Positions 45,776 through 56,000 of a stretch of DNA of 64,000 bases are shown piece after piece. Each line of letters opens with the position of its first letter. Within the stretch, counting starts at the first letter, position 1. Position numbers and translations under genes: made by a program. Under the pieces are notes generated by a model, which was not told where the DNA came from, did no database searches, and saw only the letters and a list, made by a program, of their open reading frames with translations. This stretch comes from Candidatus Rickettsiella isopodorum (GTDB lineage: Bacteria > Pseudomonadota > Gammaproteobacteria > Diplorickettsiales > Diplorickettsiaceae), in assembly GCF_001881495.1 (NCBI RefSeq), contig NZ_LUKY01000032.1, forward strand, positions 124,001 to 188,000. The letters run 5' to 3'.

Positions 45776-48700
45776 ATGTTAAATGAATATCAAGTGGATC
45801 CTGCCTTTAACAAAAATCTTGTTTTTTCTTTTGAACCTGCACCAGAAATAAATACGAATAAACTACCCGTTTTAGCTGAGAATTGGCTAGATGATTTCCA
45901 AGAAATTATTTGCCAATCAGATAGCACATTACCAAAAAATATTTTAGATCATCATTTAAATGAAACCTCCGATTACCGTGCCAAAAAATCTCTGCGAGAA
46001 CAATTACAACTTATTTATCATCGCTTACAAGGAAATTTAGACTCAGAATTAGATATACTTTCGACGGATAATCGTGACGCTATCATTAGTCAATTAACTG
46101 ACGAAATACTACACTGCACCGAAGGTTTTCATAACCGCGTTAATATTATTGTTGACTCATTTCACAAGCCGCGCAATTTAGGCGAATTACTATGCGCCGT
46201 ACGTAAAGAAATAGTTCAAGAAGTCGCCTCAACACTAACAAAGGAGATTCATGCCTGGAATCGCGTTAGTGTCATTGCAGCGAGCGATGGCTTAGGCGTA
46301 AAAGCCAATTTTCCTGAGGACCATTACTCAGGCGATTTATCAGAAACTTTAATTAGACGTACTTTGCAACAAACATTTTATAAAAACTTCACGCCTTTTA
46401 ATTTACCCAGTTTATTAATCACTGCATTTATAGAATTCATTCCCGAATTAGAAATTGAGAAAAATAATGAGCATGGCATAACGTTGCAAATGAGGAAAAA
46501 GATCATTAGTCTGATTAAACGTTTTTTACCTAACTATATCAATGAAATTCCTAATAATAAAAATAATTGGCAAAAGTATTTTAAAGCTTTTTATGACAAA
46601 AAAGATCCGTCAATTTTTAGTTTTGTTAATCTCGATTGGGAAAAATTGTATCGATCTTTTTACAATGCGCTATCTCATCAAAAGTATTTTACCAATCCGA
46701 AAATAAAAACATTGTTTGATAGTGCTTGTTATAATTTATTCTTAAAAAAAACTCCCGTCCATGAAACCGCAGAACTGATTTCCCAACTACTTAAAGAAGA
46801 AAGATATTCTGATTTATTAGAACAATTAGTCGAATTAAGCACTCGATTTCCAAATTATTACCTACAGTTAAGCAAAAAGAATATTTTTACTAAAAACTCT
46901 CTAGCTCTCATCGATCATTTGACACGACAATTAAGAATTAGTCGTGAATATTCCTCAGAAATTATGCAAGGTTTTCATTTAATCCTTCACTTAGATTTAC
47001 GCCGTAAAAATTTTATCATTGGAAAAATAGCTGATTTGCTCGTTTCAAAAAATCAAGCGGACTTTAACCCATTGATGTTAGCTGCATTTAATAACCCTGA
47101 TCTGGTAAAGGATATCCTAGATTTTCTCAGAACGCATGCAAGCATTATTACCGCCCACGATGCTGAAATACCAAAAAAAATATTTTTAATGAAAAATAAA
47201 ACTAATTTGAATGCGTTAATGATAGCCGCTATACATCATTCTGATGCCGTAGAAATGATACTGGACTTTATAGGAAGTCATATCCAAGAATTAGATGATC
47301 ATCTATTACAAGAATTCTTCTTAGAAAAGCAAGCCAATAATTACAATGTGTTAATGTTAGCCGCAAGCAAGCAAGCCGAAGCGATGGTCACTATTTTAAA
47401 CTTTTTAACGACCCATATTGGACGCTTTGCAAATGATACATTACGCCACTTATTTACGCAGCAGCAAATGGATAGTTATACCGCTGTGACCTTAACAGCA
47501 CGCGATCACCCTGATCGTGTACAAAATATTTTATCTTTTATAACCAATCATATAAAAATTGACAGTGAAATCTTACGTAAACTCTTATTTACTGAATATT
47601 CAAATGGAACCTGTACGGCATTGATGTTGGCGGTAAAAAATCAAGTCGATGCCACCTACTCTATTCTAAGATTCATTTCTGCCAATATTGAAAATTTTGA
47701 TTCTAAAATTTTAGATAAAATGTTTTTAACAAAAGATCAAAATAATTTTACTATTTTAATGTTAGCCGCACGTTATCAGCCTAAAGCTTTAGAATTTATA
47801 CTTGCATTTATTGATGAAAACATTGCTTTTTTTCCTGTAAAAAATCTTCCCGCATTTTTTATAGATAACAATTCCGATAACTATAATTGCTTAATGCTTG
47901 CCGCTGAATACCAACCTATCTCTGTGCTCCCTATTTTAAACTTTATTAGTAATAAGCCTGAAAGCTTTAAACCCTACTTAGAAAAAATAGTGTGGACTAA
48001 AAATAAAAAGGGCTACAATAGTTTGATGCTAGCACGTCATCATCCTGAAGTCATGGCCTCTCTTATTAATTTTATTAATACGCAATCAAAAGAGATCGTA
48101 TATTTCACTTTAAATAAAATTTTCTTAGAAAAAGACGACTTGAGCTTAACGTTTTTGATGCTATTAGCCAGAGATAAAGCCTCCTCTTTAAAATTTAGCT
48201 TTGAATATATTGAAAAACACTCTCCGCTCTTTATTAGGGAAATTTTACCTCAGTTACTCCTTGAAAAAAATGAATTAGAATACAATAGTTTAATGTTAGC
48301 TGCGCGTAATCAGCCGGATGCTGTCGAACATATCCTAAATTTCATCCAAAATCACCCTCAGTTTTTTTCATCGACGTTTATTAGCAATCTTCTGTTAGCC
48401 GATGACAAAAATAAAACGAGCACATTAATGATAGCGGCACGGTATCAGCCAGAAGCTGTCAAAGTTATTCTCAATTTTATCCAAAAACAAACTCATATGC
48501 TTTCATTCACCTTTCTTAATAAACTACTGTTAGCACACGACGAATATGGCGTTAATGTATTAATGACTGCAGCGACTTACCAACTTAATGTGATTGATCT
48601 CCTATTAGATTTTTTAGCTCAAAATATTAAGTATTTCAGTAACGATGCCCTATATGAATTTGTTTTTAAAAAAATTCATGATAAAGCGGCAGCCATGGCG

Positions 48701-49492
48701 TTGTTTTTTGGAGGTGGTTATAATTTTAAAAAAAGTGTCTTGTCAGTCATTACTCAACTCAACGATCGGACGGCAGCTAACGTCTTGTTAAAGTTTATAG
48801 ATAACCATATTGAAATATTGGGGATCAAAATCTTCGTTGATTTACTAACAGAACAAGACGATAAAGAAAATTATATTTTCCAGACGGCATGCTCCCAATA
48901 TCCTTTTATCATGAAAAAAGTCTTAAACTTTATTGCCAACTCAGAAAATAGTGAAGCCTTAATGCCTATTCGTGGCTTATCCGCCTATTTTATATTCGAA
49001 CAGATCTCTCGATGGTCAATAGAAACGACTGCTGATAAAAATTTAGTCGATAAAGTTCTATTGAATTGCTCAGCATTATTATTAATTTATTTTAATAAAG
49101 ATTATTTTGCTAAAAGGCCTAATAATTTGCAACTCGTTACTGATAAGTTATTTGACTGTTATTTAAACGAACTCGAAGAGCAAAAAGCCCAGAAAATAAT
49201 CTACACCACTAAATTTTCATTTTTTAATTGGCGCTACTCTACAACGCAAAAAATAGAAGCAGCACTCTCCTTAAAAAAAGCTTTAGTTACACAAGAAATG
49301 GATAAAGCATCCGTTTTAATGAAACTCAAAGACCAGTATTCTATTTTATCTTCCTATCCTCCTCTTTGTAATCTATTTGCTGCCTACCAAGAAAGCTATA
49401 AGCAGGCTGAGCAGGCTAAGGAAGTAGATGAATTAACTTTGGAAAACGATGCCGTACATCGTCAATTCGATGTGCCGGCTTACCATCTATAA
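45776..49492 (+). CDS. Giant 45-residue-repeat protein (ankyrin-like variant), paralogue A
   Basis: A 1238-residue protein, no signal peptide. Residues 1-420 form a helical N-terminal region; its first 260 match paralogue B at 61316 (for example CTEGFHNRVNIIVDS versus CTPGFHIRVNKLVNS). Residues about 429-970 hold twelve tandem units of 44-48, mostly 45, residues, each reading roughly YNxLMLAARxQPxAV, ILNFI, then a second helix ending LLLxKD. The xLMLAA core resembles ankyrin TPLHLAA, but the period is 45, not 33. A degenerate thirteenth unit and a helical C-terminus follow. Probably a protein-binding scaffold; a secreted host-directed role is inferred from style only. Confidence 0.8.
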   Translation: MLNEYQVDPAFNKNLVFSFEPAPEINTNKLPVLAENWLDDFQEIICQSDSTLPKNILDHHLNETSDYRAKKSLREQLQLIYHRLQGNLDSELDILSTDNRDAIISQLTDEILHCTEGFHNRVNIIVDSFHKPRNLGELLCAVRKEIVQEVASTLTKEIHAWNRVSVIAASDGLGVKANFPEDHYSGDLSETLIRRTLQQTFYKNFTPFNLPSLLITAFIEFIPELEIEKNNEHGITLQMRKKIISLIKRFLPNYINEIPNNKNNWQKYFKAFYDKKDPSIFSFVNLDWEKLYRSFYNALSHQKYFTNPKIKTLFDSACYNLFLKKTPVHETAELISQLLKEERYSDLLEQLVELSTRFPNYYLQLSKKNIFTKNSLALIDHLTRQLRISREYSSEIMQGFHLILHLDLRRKNFIIGKIADLLVSKNQADFNPLMLAAFNNPDLVKDILDFLRTHASIITAHDAEIPKKIFLMKNKTNLNALMIAAIHHSDAVEMILDFIGSHIQELDDHLLQEFFLEKQANNYNVLMLAASKQAEAMVTILNFLTTHIGRFANDTLRHLFTQQQMDSYTAVTLTARDHPDRVQNILSFITNHIKIDSEILRKLLFTEYSNGTCTALMLAVKNQVDATYSILRFISANIENFDSKILDKMFLTKDQNNFTILMLAARYQPKALEFILAFIDENIAFFPVKNLPAFFIDNNSDNYNCLMLAAEYQPISVLPILNFISNKPESFKPYLEKIVWTKNKKGYNSLMLARHHPEVMASLINFINTQSKEIVYFTLNKIFLEKDDLSLTFLMLLARDKASSLKFSFEYIEKHSPLFIREILPQLLLEKNELEYNSLMLAARNQPDAVEHILNFIQNHPQFFSSTFISNLLLADDKNKTSTLMIAARYQPEAVKVILNFIQKQTHMLSFTFLNKLLLAHDEYGVNVLMTAATYQLNVIDLLLDFLAQNIKYFSNDALYEFVFKKIHDKAAAMALFFGGGYNFKKSVLSVITQLNDRTAANVLLKFIDNHIEILGIKIFVDLLTEQDDKENYIFQTACSQYPFIMKKVLNFIANSENSEALMPIRGLSAYFIFEQISRWSIETTADKNLVDKVLLNCSALLLIYFNKDYFAKRPNNLQLVTDKLFDCYLNELEEQKAQKIIYTTKFSFFNWRYSTTQKIEAALSLKKALVTQEMDKASVLMKLKDQYSILSSYPPLCNLFAAYQESYKQAEQAKEVDELTLENDAVHRQFDVPAYHL
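47060..48685 (+). repeat. Twelve tandem 135-base units coding the 45-residue repeats
   Basis: The units are in frame and similar at protein level (xLMLAAxxQ..A...IL.FI), but strongly diverged in DNA, so the array is old and maintained by selection rather than freshly expanded. Units begin near residues 429, 477, 522 and so on, the last full one near 925. Confidence 0.8.
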
Positions 49493-49514
49493 ACATTTAA
49501 TTTAAAATTTTTTA

Positions 49515-49542
49515 GTCAAAGAAAATCCGTATTTTCTTTGAC
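49515..49542. terminator. Hairpin between convergent genes, probable bidirectional terminator
   Basis: GTCAAAGAAAAT and ATTTTCTTTGAC form a perfect 12-base stem with a CCGT loop. It lies 23 bases after the stop of the giant repeat gene and 33 bases before the convergent DUF4383-like gene stop. T-rich and A-rich tracts on the flanks are short, so termination is likely but not certain. Confidence 0.6.
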
Positions 49543-49574
49543 ACGAAGTGAATCAAATTGAAACAAATTAAGCG

Positions 49575-49985
49575 TTAATGCGGGTAGGCTCGAGGAAGTT
49601 TACTCGTAAAACCCAAATAAAGTGCAATAATAGCCATCAAGAGATAGAAAAAACTATCGGAAATAGTAATGTGTACGATACCTAGATTACCATTTATGGC
49701 AAAACTCCAAATCGCTACCGTAGCAAAGATGCATCCAAAAAGCTTAAAATACAAACGCGCATAAAAGATAGAACCACTAGCAGACAAAGCAAGCAGACCG
49801 ACCAGTATATAAAAAAGATTCAATAAAATAGCAACCGTAAAAAAATTGAACAATACATGATTGGGAGCAATCGCTGGAATGAAGCCCAATAAGCCTAATA
49901 GAATAAAAACAATAGCAAAGATTAAGGCCATACCTCTTAAGAACACGCTGAAACTCCCTTTACAACGTTTGGCTTTTGCTACCAA
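49575..49985 (-). CDS. Four-helix membrane protein, DUF4383-like
   Basis: A 136-residue protein with four hydrophobic helices (about 16-38, 46-68, 79-97, 107-126). The ANHVLFNFF...NLFYILVGLLAL pattern between helices 1 and 2 resembles the N-x2-H-x-G-type signature of DUF4383 membrane proteins. Function unknown. It stands alone, convergent with the repeat gene, and its start faces the non-coding region with DnaA-box-like sites. Confidence 0.65.
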   Translation of the reverse strand: MVAKAKRCKGSFSVFLRGMALIFAIVFILLGLLGFIPAIAPNHVLFNFFTVAILLNLFYILVGLLALSASGSIFYARLYFKLFGCIFATVAIWSFAINGNLGIVHITISDSFFYLLMAIIALYLGFTSKLPRAYPH

Positions 49986-50100
49986 AGTCTCGAGTATAGT
50001 TTACTTTTAAAAATTAGCAAATAAGCCATACGTCCTAAATAAGATGACACTGATCGCTAAAAATGTTTAATTATTAGGCATTAGGATGACAAATCTATAT

Positions 50101-50135
50101 TTACCCACAGATTCTGTGAATAACTTTGTGGACAG
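50101..50135. promoter_or_regulatory. Cluster of three DnaA-box-like 9-mers
   Basis: TTACCCACA (50101-50109), TGTGAATAA (50115-50123; the complement TTATTCACA fits TTWTNCACA) and TGTGGACAG (50127-50135; two mismatches) lie within 35 bases. The surrounding gap (49986-50359, 374 bases) has no gene and AT-rich flanks. The layout TTACCCACAGATT...GTGAATAACTTTGTGG resembles box clusters found at gammaproteobacterial origins or dnaA promoters. Neither dnaA nor dnaN is here, so an origin is not shown; see findings. Confidence 0.4.
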
Positions 50136-50359
50136 CGTTGGGGGAAGCTAGTAAAAACCTTTATTTATAAGTCATCGTTACAATTTGTACAAGCTTTAAA
50201 CAAAAGAAAAAAAATGTCTTTTTTCAAATAGTTATTTCCTGTCAATCAGAAAATTACTTTTAATGCTGTTAAGATTGCATAGAATAAATTAAATTAAGCT
50301 GACTTGTGCAAAAGTCCTGACCATTCTTAGCTAAACTTAGCGTTGTCAATAGGTAGTCT

Positions 50360-53014
50360 ATGGAAATTTATAACAAACTTTTCAATCGGTTAAATCCAGA
50401 TGATTTATTACTAACAGGCAATAAACGCTTAATTCCTTTTTTACAGAAAACTTACGCGCATTATCAACAAAAACAAAAAAAACAAATTTGGTCTACACCG
50501 AAATTTTTTACTTTTACACATTGGTTAGAAACGCTTTGGGAAAAACAATTCATTGAAGAAACCGGTTTCTCTTTGCGCTTACTCAACAAACACCAGGAAT
50601 GTGTACTATGGCAAACGATTATTCAGCAATCGACTTATTTTTTTTTAGATACGGCTCATACTGCAAAGAAAGCCCAGGAAGCTTGGCAATTAGTACAGCA
50701 AACGCAACTTGATTACCGATCTCCTCTTTTTAAACAATGTAATGAAACCGAAACCTGGCAAACATGGGCCAATCATTTCGTAAATCTTTGCCAAAGCCAG
50801 GCTTATATTGATTTATCGAGTGTCATTAATCATCTGATCCTATTATTTAACAAGAAAATTTTAAACCCTCCGCAGCGTATTTTTCTGATAGGATTTAATG
50901 AAATAAACCCACAATACCAAAAACTGCTCGGCGTCTTACAAGAACTACATTGCCACATCGATCATTACGCACCGATTTATCCAAGCGCTAAACCACAACG
51001 TCTACGCTTAAGCGATAAAGAAACCGAATGTCATAACATGGCACTCTGGACTTATCAATCCTGGCGACAAGGTAAAAAAAATATCGGCTGTGTTATTCCC
51101 AATCTAGTCGAACAACGTACTCATTTACTTAATACCTTTACCGACCTATTTACTGAATTGGCGCCTCAGAGCATCAATCCTCCTCCCTTTAATATTGCTG
51201 CGGGTAATCCACTGTCTGAATTTACATTAATTCAAACCGCAACTCACATTCTTAGCTTAGAGTCCATCAATGCATTTCCGAAAATCAATCAATTATTACG
51301 CTCACCCTACGTAGGAGGTTCTCAACAAGAACAATCACAACGTGCACAACTTGATATTTATCTGCGTTGCACTGCTGAGAATAAACTGAGCTTAGATCAG
51401 CTACTTAAACTCAGCCAGCAACAAGCCTGTCCTCTTTTTAGTCATTTAATCACTCATCTCATTCATTTAATAAAGAAATATCCTATCCATTTTTTAGCTA
51501 AACCCAGTTTTTGGTCAGACTATTTTGCTAAAAAACTTTATGCTTTATCCTGGCCTGGAGAACGTGTATTAATTAGTAGCGAATTTCAATTGCTGGAACG
51601 TTGGTCTGAATTATTAACTCAGTTGGCTAGTTTAGATTTTATTCTTGGAGAAATCTCACACGCAGAAGCATTACAGCAATTACATGAATTAATTGCGAAT
51701 ACCTTATTTCAAACTAAGACATTGCATGAACCGCCTATTCAAGTATTAGGATTACTGGATACGGCAGGCATGTATTTTGATGCCTTATGGGTGATGGGAC
51801 TCGATGACAGAACCTGGCCAGCCGCTGCAAAGCCTAATCCTTTTATTCCTTATGCTTTACAGCGCACCTATCAAATACCTTATGCCTCCAGTGAACGTGA
51901 ATATTATTTTGCATCGATGTTGACAAAAAAATTACGTGCCTGTGCAAAAACTCTTATTTTCAGTCATGCGGCACAACATCTGGATCAGATTTTATGTCCT
52001 AGTGTTTTGATTAAATCTATACCAGAAACTGAATTAAGTGATCTGAGTCTACCCAGCTACCAAACTTTTGCTAAAAAAATAATGGTTAGTCAACAATGGG
52101 AATATTACACTGAGGAATCCGTGGCAATAGCTGATGCAGATAGCTTTTCTGCTGGTACACAGCTCTTGCAATCGCAAGCGGCATGCCCATTTCAAGCCTT
52201 TGCGCGCTGGCGTTTAAAAGCACGTTTTCAACCATTCCCGCAAAACGGACTTAACGCACGAGAACGTGGCATACTCCTACACCAAATCTTGGAACAATTT
52301 TGGAATAAGGTGAAAAATCAAGAAACCTTATTAGCGCTAACACCCCGCGCGCTCCATCAACACATCAATACAGCAATTAACTATAGTTTAAACCTATTTA
52401 GTAAAAAACGACCGCTTGTTTTTAAAACGCATTTTATTAACCTAGAACGACAACGTTTGCAATCTTTATTAAATAACCTCATTGATTTAGAAAAACAACG
52501 ACCCACTTTCAGACAAACACAACATGAAAACAAACGACAATTAACACTAGGCAAGTTGTTGCTGTCATTACGCATCGATAGACTTGATCAGCTTAATCCA
52601 ATGGAATCTATGATTATTGATTATAAAACCGGCAAACCGAGTAAAATAGATTGGTTGGAAGAACGTTGTGATTATCCGCAATTACCGTTGTATTGTTTAA
52701 GCTATCCAGAAACCGTGCGTAGCTTTGCCATCCTACATCTACGTAGTAATAAAATGACACTGCAAGGAATTAGTGCAGAAGAAACTGCACTAAAGCAACT
52801 CACACCCTTAAAAAAATTAAAAACTTCCGTCGTCTTAAACCATTGGCCAGACCTACTTAAACATTGGCAAGCTTCCTTAGAAAAACTCGCCATAGAATTT
52901 CAACAGGGGATTACGCAAGTTAATCCGAAACAGGGTGCTCACACCTGTCGAGATTGCGATTTGCAGTTACTTTGTCGTATTAACTCTCTGCAACTTAATG
53001 TAACAGTCTCATGA
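50360..53014 (+). CDS. AddB-like inactivated-helicase/PD-(D/E)XK nuclease
   Basis: An 884-residue protein of the probable DNA repair/RecB-family nuclease group paired with an AddA-like helicase. The N-terminal 500 residues are an AddB-type degenerate helicase (VMGLDDRTWPA near 480). The C-terminal nuclease domain has PD-(D/E)XK motif MIIDYKTGKPSK near 750. Four Cys are placed as an iron-sulfur staple: one in AACPFQAF (near 609) and three in HTCRDCDLQLLC (near 862-871). In AddB this staple holds the nuclease fold. It overlaps the next gene by 4 bases (ATGA). Confidence 0.85.
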   Translation: MEIYNKLFNRLNPDDLLLTGNKRLIPFLQKTYAHYQQKQKKQIWSTPKFFTFTHWLETLWEKQFIEETGFSLRLLNKHQECVLWQTIIQQSTYFFLDTAHTAKKAQEAWQLVQQTQLDYRSPLFKQCNETETWQTWANHFVNLCQSQAYIDLSSVINHLILLFNKKILNPPQRIFLIGFNEINPQYQKLLGVLQELHCHIDHYAPIYPSAKPQRLRLSDKETECHNMALWTYQSWRQGKKNIGCVIPNLVEQRTHLLNTFTDLFTELAPQSINPPPFNIAAGNPLSEFTLIQTATHILSLESINAFPKINQLLRSPYVGGSQQEQSQRAQLDIYLRCTAENKLSLDQLLKLSQQQACPLFSHLITHLIHLIKKYPIHFLAKPSFWSDYFAKKLYALSWPGERVLISSEFQLLERWSELLTQLASLDFILGEISHAEALQQLHELIANTLFQTKTLHEPPIQVLGLLDTAGMYFDALWVMGLDDRTWPAAAKPNPFIPYALQRTYQIPYASSEREYYFASMLTKKLRACAKTLIFSHAAQHLDQILCPSVLIKSIPETELSDLSLPSYQTFAKKIMVSQQWEYYTEESVAIADADSFSAGTQLLQSQAACPFQAFARWRLKARFQPFPQNGLNARERGILLHQILEQFWNKVKNQETLLALTPRALHQHINTAINYSLNLFSKKRPLVFKTHFINLERQRLQSLLNNLIDLEKQRPTFRQTQHENKRQLTLGKLLLSLRIDRLDQLNPMESMIIDYKTGKPSKIDWLEERCDYPQLPLYCLSYPETVRSFAILHLRSNKMTLQGISAEETALKQLTPLKKLKTSVVLNHWPDLLKHWQASLEKLAIEFQQGITQVNPKQGAHTCRDCDLQLLCRINSLQLNVTVS

Positions 53015-56000
53015 AATCTCCATTCCAGTTAGTCGACTCGAATCAACGCCAGCGAGCACTCGATCCTAACGCATCGTTTATTGTGCAAGCACCCGCTGGA
53101 TCCGGAAAAACAGAATTATTAGTTCGCCGTTATCTCGTGTTATTGGCGCGCGTAGCATGCCCAGAATCAATCATTGCGATTACTTTCACACGTAAGGCCG
53201 CTAACGAAATGCGCTTACGGATTATGCACGCCCTAGAGCAAGCACAAAACATTGAACCAATCGCTAGTAAAGATAACGAACGATATTATTTAGCCCAAAA
53301 AGTGCTGGCACAGGATCAAGCCTTAAACTGGAATTTATTAAGCAATCCCAATCGACTGCGCATACTCACCATTGACAGTTTTTGCCAATCCTTAACTCGA
53401 CAAATGCCTTTACTTGCTGGGTTAGGTGAAAAATTGACACCCGTCGATAATCCTGAATGGTTATATCGCTTAGCCACACATGAATTACTCAACCAGCTCG
53501 AAGATAAAGTGCCTTGGCAAGCCTCATTAAGTCATTTATTGAGTCATCTCGATAATGATTTTCAACGCGTAGAAAATTTATTCATTCCAATGTTAGCGCG
53601 ACGTGAACAATGGTTAGATTATTTATTGCAACATCAACAAGATTTACGCAAAGACTTAGAACACGCTTTATTTAACATTAATCAAGCATTGGTCGAAAAA
53701 TTAAATCAACTCATTAGTCAAGACGTTGCACAAGAACTTTTTCAATTGCTCAATTTTTCCTTACAACAGCGCCAATTAACACCTTTAGTTCAGCACAATG
53801 ATTTAAAATTTTGGCAAGCAGCGGGTCATTTATTGTTAACGGAAACCCACACCTGGCGTAAACAATTACGAAAAACTGAAGGTTTTGCTGCGGCTAATGA
53901 AAAAAATAATCTCGAAAAAACTGAAATTCAAACACTAAAAAAACAATTATTGAATTTAATTACCCACTTAAGTCAACAAAACTTAGTACAAGAAACTTTA
54001 ATTGCTTTAAACCGAGCACCACCTCAACACTACTCAGAGGCGCAATGGCAGATTCTCAAGTCACTCTTTGAATTATTACCGATTTTAGTGGCGCATTTAA
54101 AGTTCATTTTTCAACAGCAGAAAAAAGTGGATTATACTGAGATCTTACTCGCCGCAAGCGCTGCGCTAGGACAACCTGAAAACCCCACTGACTTAGCTTT
54201 GGCTTTAGATTATCAAATTCAACATTTACTCGTGGATGAATTTCAAGATACTTCCAGTACGCAATTCCATTTAATTGAAAAATTAATTGCCGGTTGGGAA
54301 AAGCAAGATGGTCGCACATTATTTTTAGTGGGTGATCCGATGCAATCGATCTACCGATTTCGCAAAGCCGAAGTCAGTTTATTTTTAGACGTACAACGAC
54401 AAGGCATCGGTTCATTGCAACTCCAAACGTTACGTTTAACTGTTAACTTCCGTTCGACCTCTGGCATCGTCGATTGGGTCAATCGGCATTTTAGTCAGTT
54501 ATTACCCACCACACAAGATATCCAATCCGGCGCAGTCTGTTACTCGGCCGCTAGTGCTTACTCACAAGCGACACAAACGGATACCGTAGATACCTACTGG
54601 CAACTCGCCAATGATTCTGCCTCGGCAGAAACCGCAGAAGCCGATCAGATCATAAAAATTATTCAAAAAATTAAACTTAACGATCATCCCTGTTCGATCG
54701 CTATTTTAGTCCGTGCACGTAGCCATTTACGCAGCATTTTAACTGCCTTGCGCAGCGCGGCAATTCCTTATCAAGCCATAGAGATCGACAGTCTCGCCGA
54801 AAAATCGGCGGTGCAAGATCTTTTAAGCTTAACCCGAGCACTGCATCACTTAGGTGATAGGATCAGCTGGCTCGCCTTATTACGGTCACCCTACTGCGGC
54901 TTATCGTTAAGCGATCTTTACCAAATTACACAATTTAATGATGAAAACCAAACGATTATTAGTATTTGGCAACAACTCCAGCAATTTGAAAAAATTTCTC
55001 TTAGCATAGAAACTAAACAACGTTTACGCCGCATCGTGCCGATTTTACAACAAAGCTTACAACAACAAGGACGTATTCCTTTCCCCTTATGGGTCAAACA
55101 AACCTGGTTACAATTAGGCGGGTCGACCACTTTGTCAAACTGGGAAGAAATGGATGTTATTCAGGCTTATTTAAATTTTCTAGATAATAAAATTAAAGTC
55201 GAAGGCGAATCATTCGATTCTTTTAAATTAGGTGATGAATTAAGTCACATTTACACACAAACCACCTCGACAACTGGCGCTCAAGCAATCGAAGTCATGA
55301 CACTACATAAAGCCAAAGGTTTAGAATTTGATCATGTGATCTTACCTGGTTTACATCGTCGTAGCCGTCCTGAACCCTGCCCTTTATTATTGTATAGTGA
55401 ACAAATGCTTGGGCAACAAAAAAAAGATTTTTTACTGGCACCGATACCTGCCAGTCATGAAGAACAAAATTTAATTTATAATTATCTGTTGCACGAAGAA
55501 AATAAAAAAAACACCGCGGAATTAACACGTTTGCTTTATGTCGCCTGTACTCGCGCCAAGAAATCATTACATCTATTAGCAACGTTAACAAAAGACACCT
55601 CTGGAGAATTTAAATCCCCGGCGCCACAATCTTTGTTAAGTCAGTTATGGCCGGTTTTAGACATCCAGGCAAAAGACGTGTTAAGCAATGCTTCAATACC
55701 CACTCGTACAAATCTACCTGCTCAACCTTTATTAAAACGTTTACCCGCCGATTGGCAGTCTATTCCTAATAATCAATTTGAGACACACGCTGAGATAAAA
55801 ATCAACGCTTATTCCTATCAATGGCTCTTACATCCAGAACGCATACTAGGAACGGTCATCCATCGTTTATTATATCAAATCAGTCAAGATGGTTTAGACC
55901 GATGGAATAGAAAAAAAATAAGTACCTCACAAGCGATGTTAGGCAGTTTACTGACACAATACGGCCTGTTAGACTCCTATCTACCGCAAGCTTTAGTGAC

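Noticed and set aside
47060-48685. Standard ankyrin repeats or CRISPR-like array
   Set aside because: The period is 45 residues (135 bases), units are coding and diverged, with no identical repeats or spacers.
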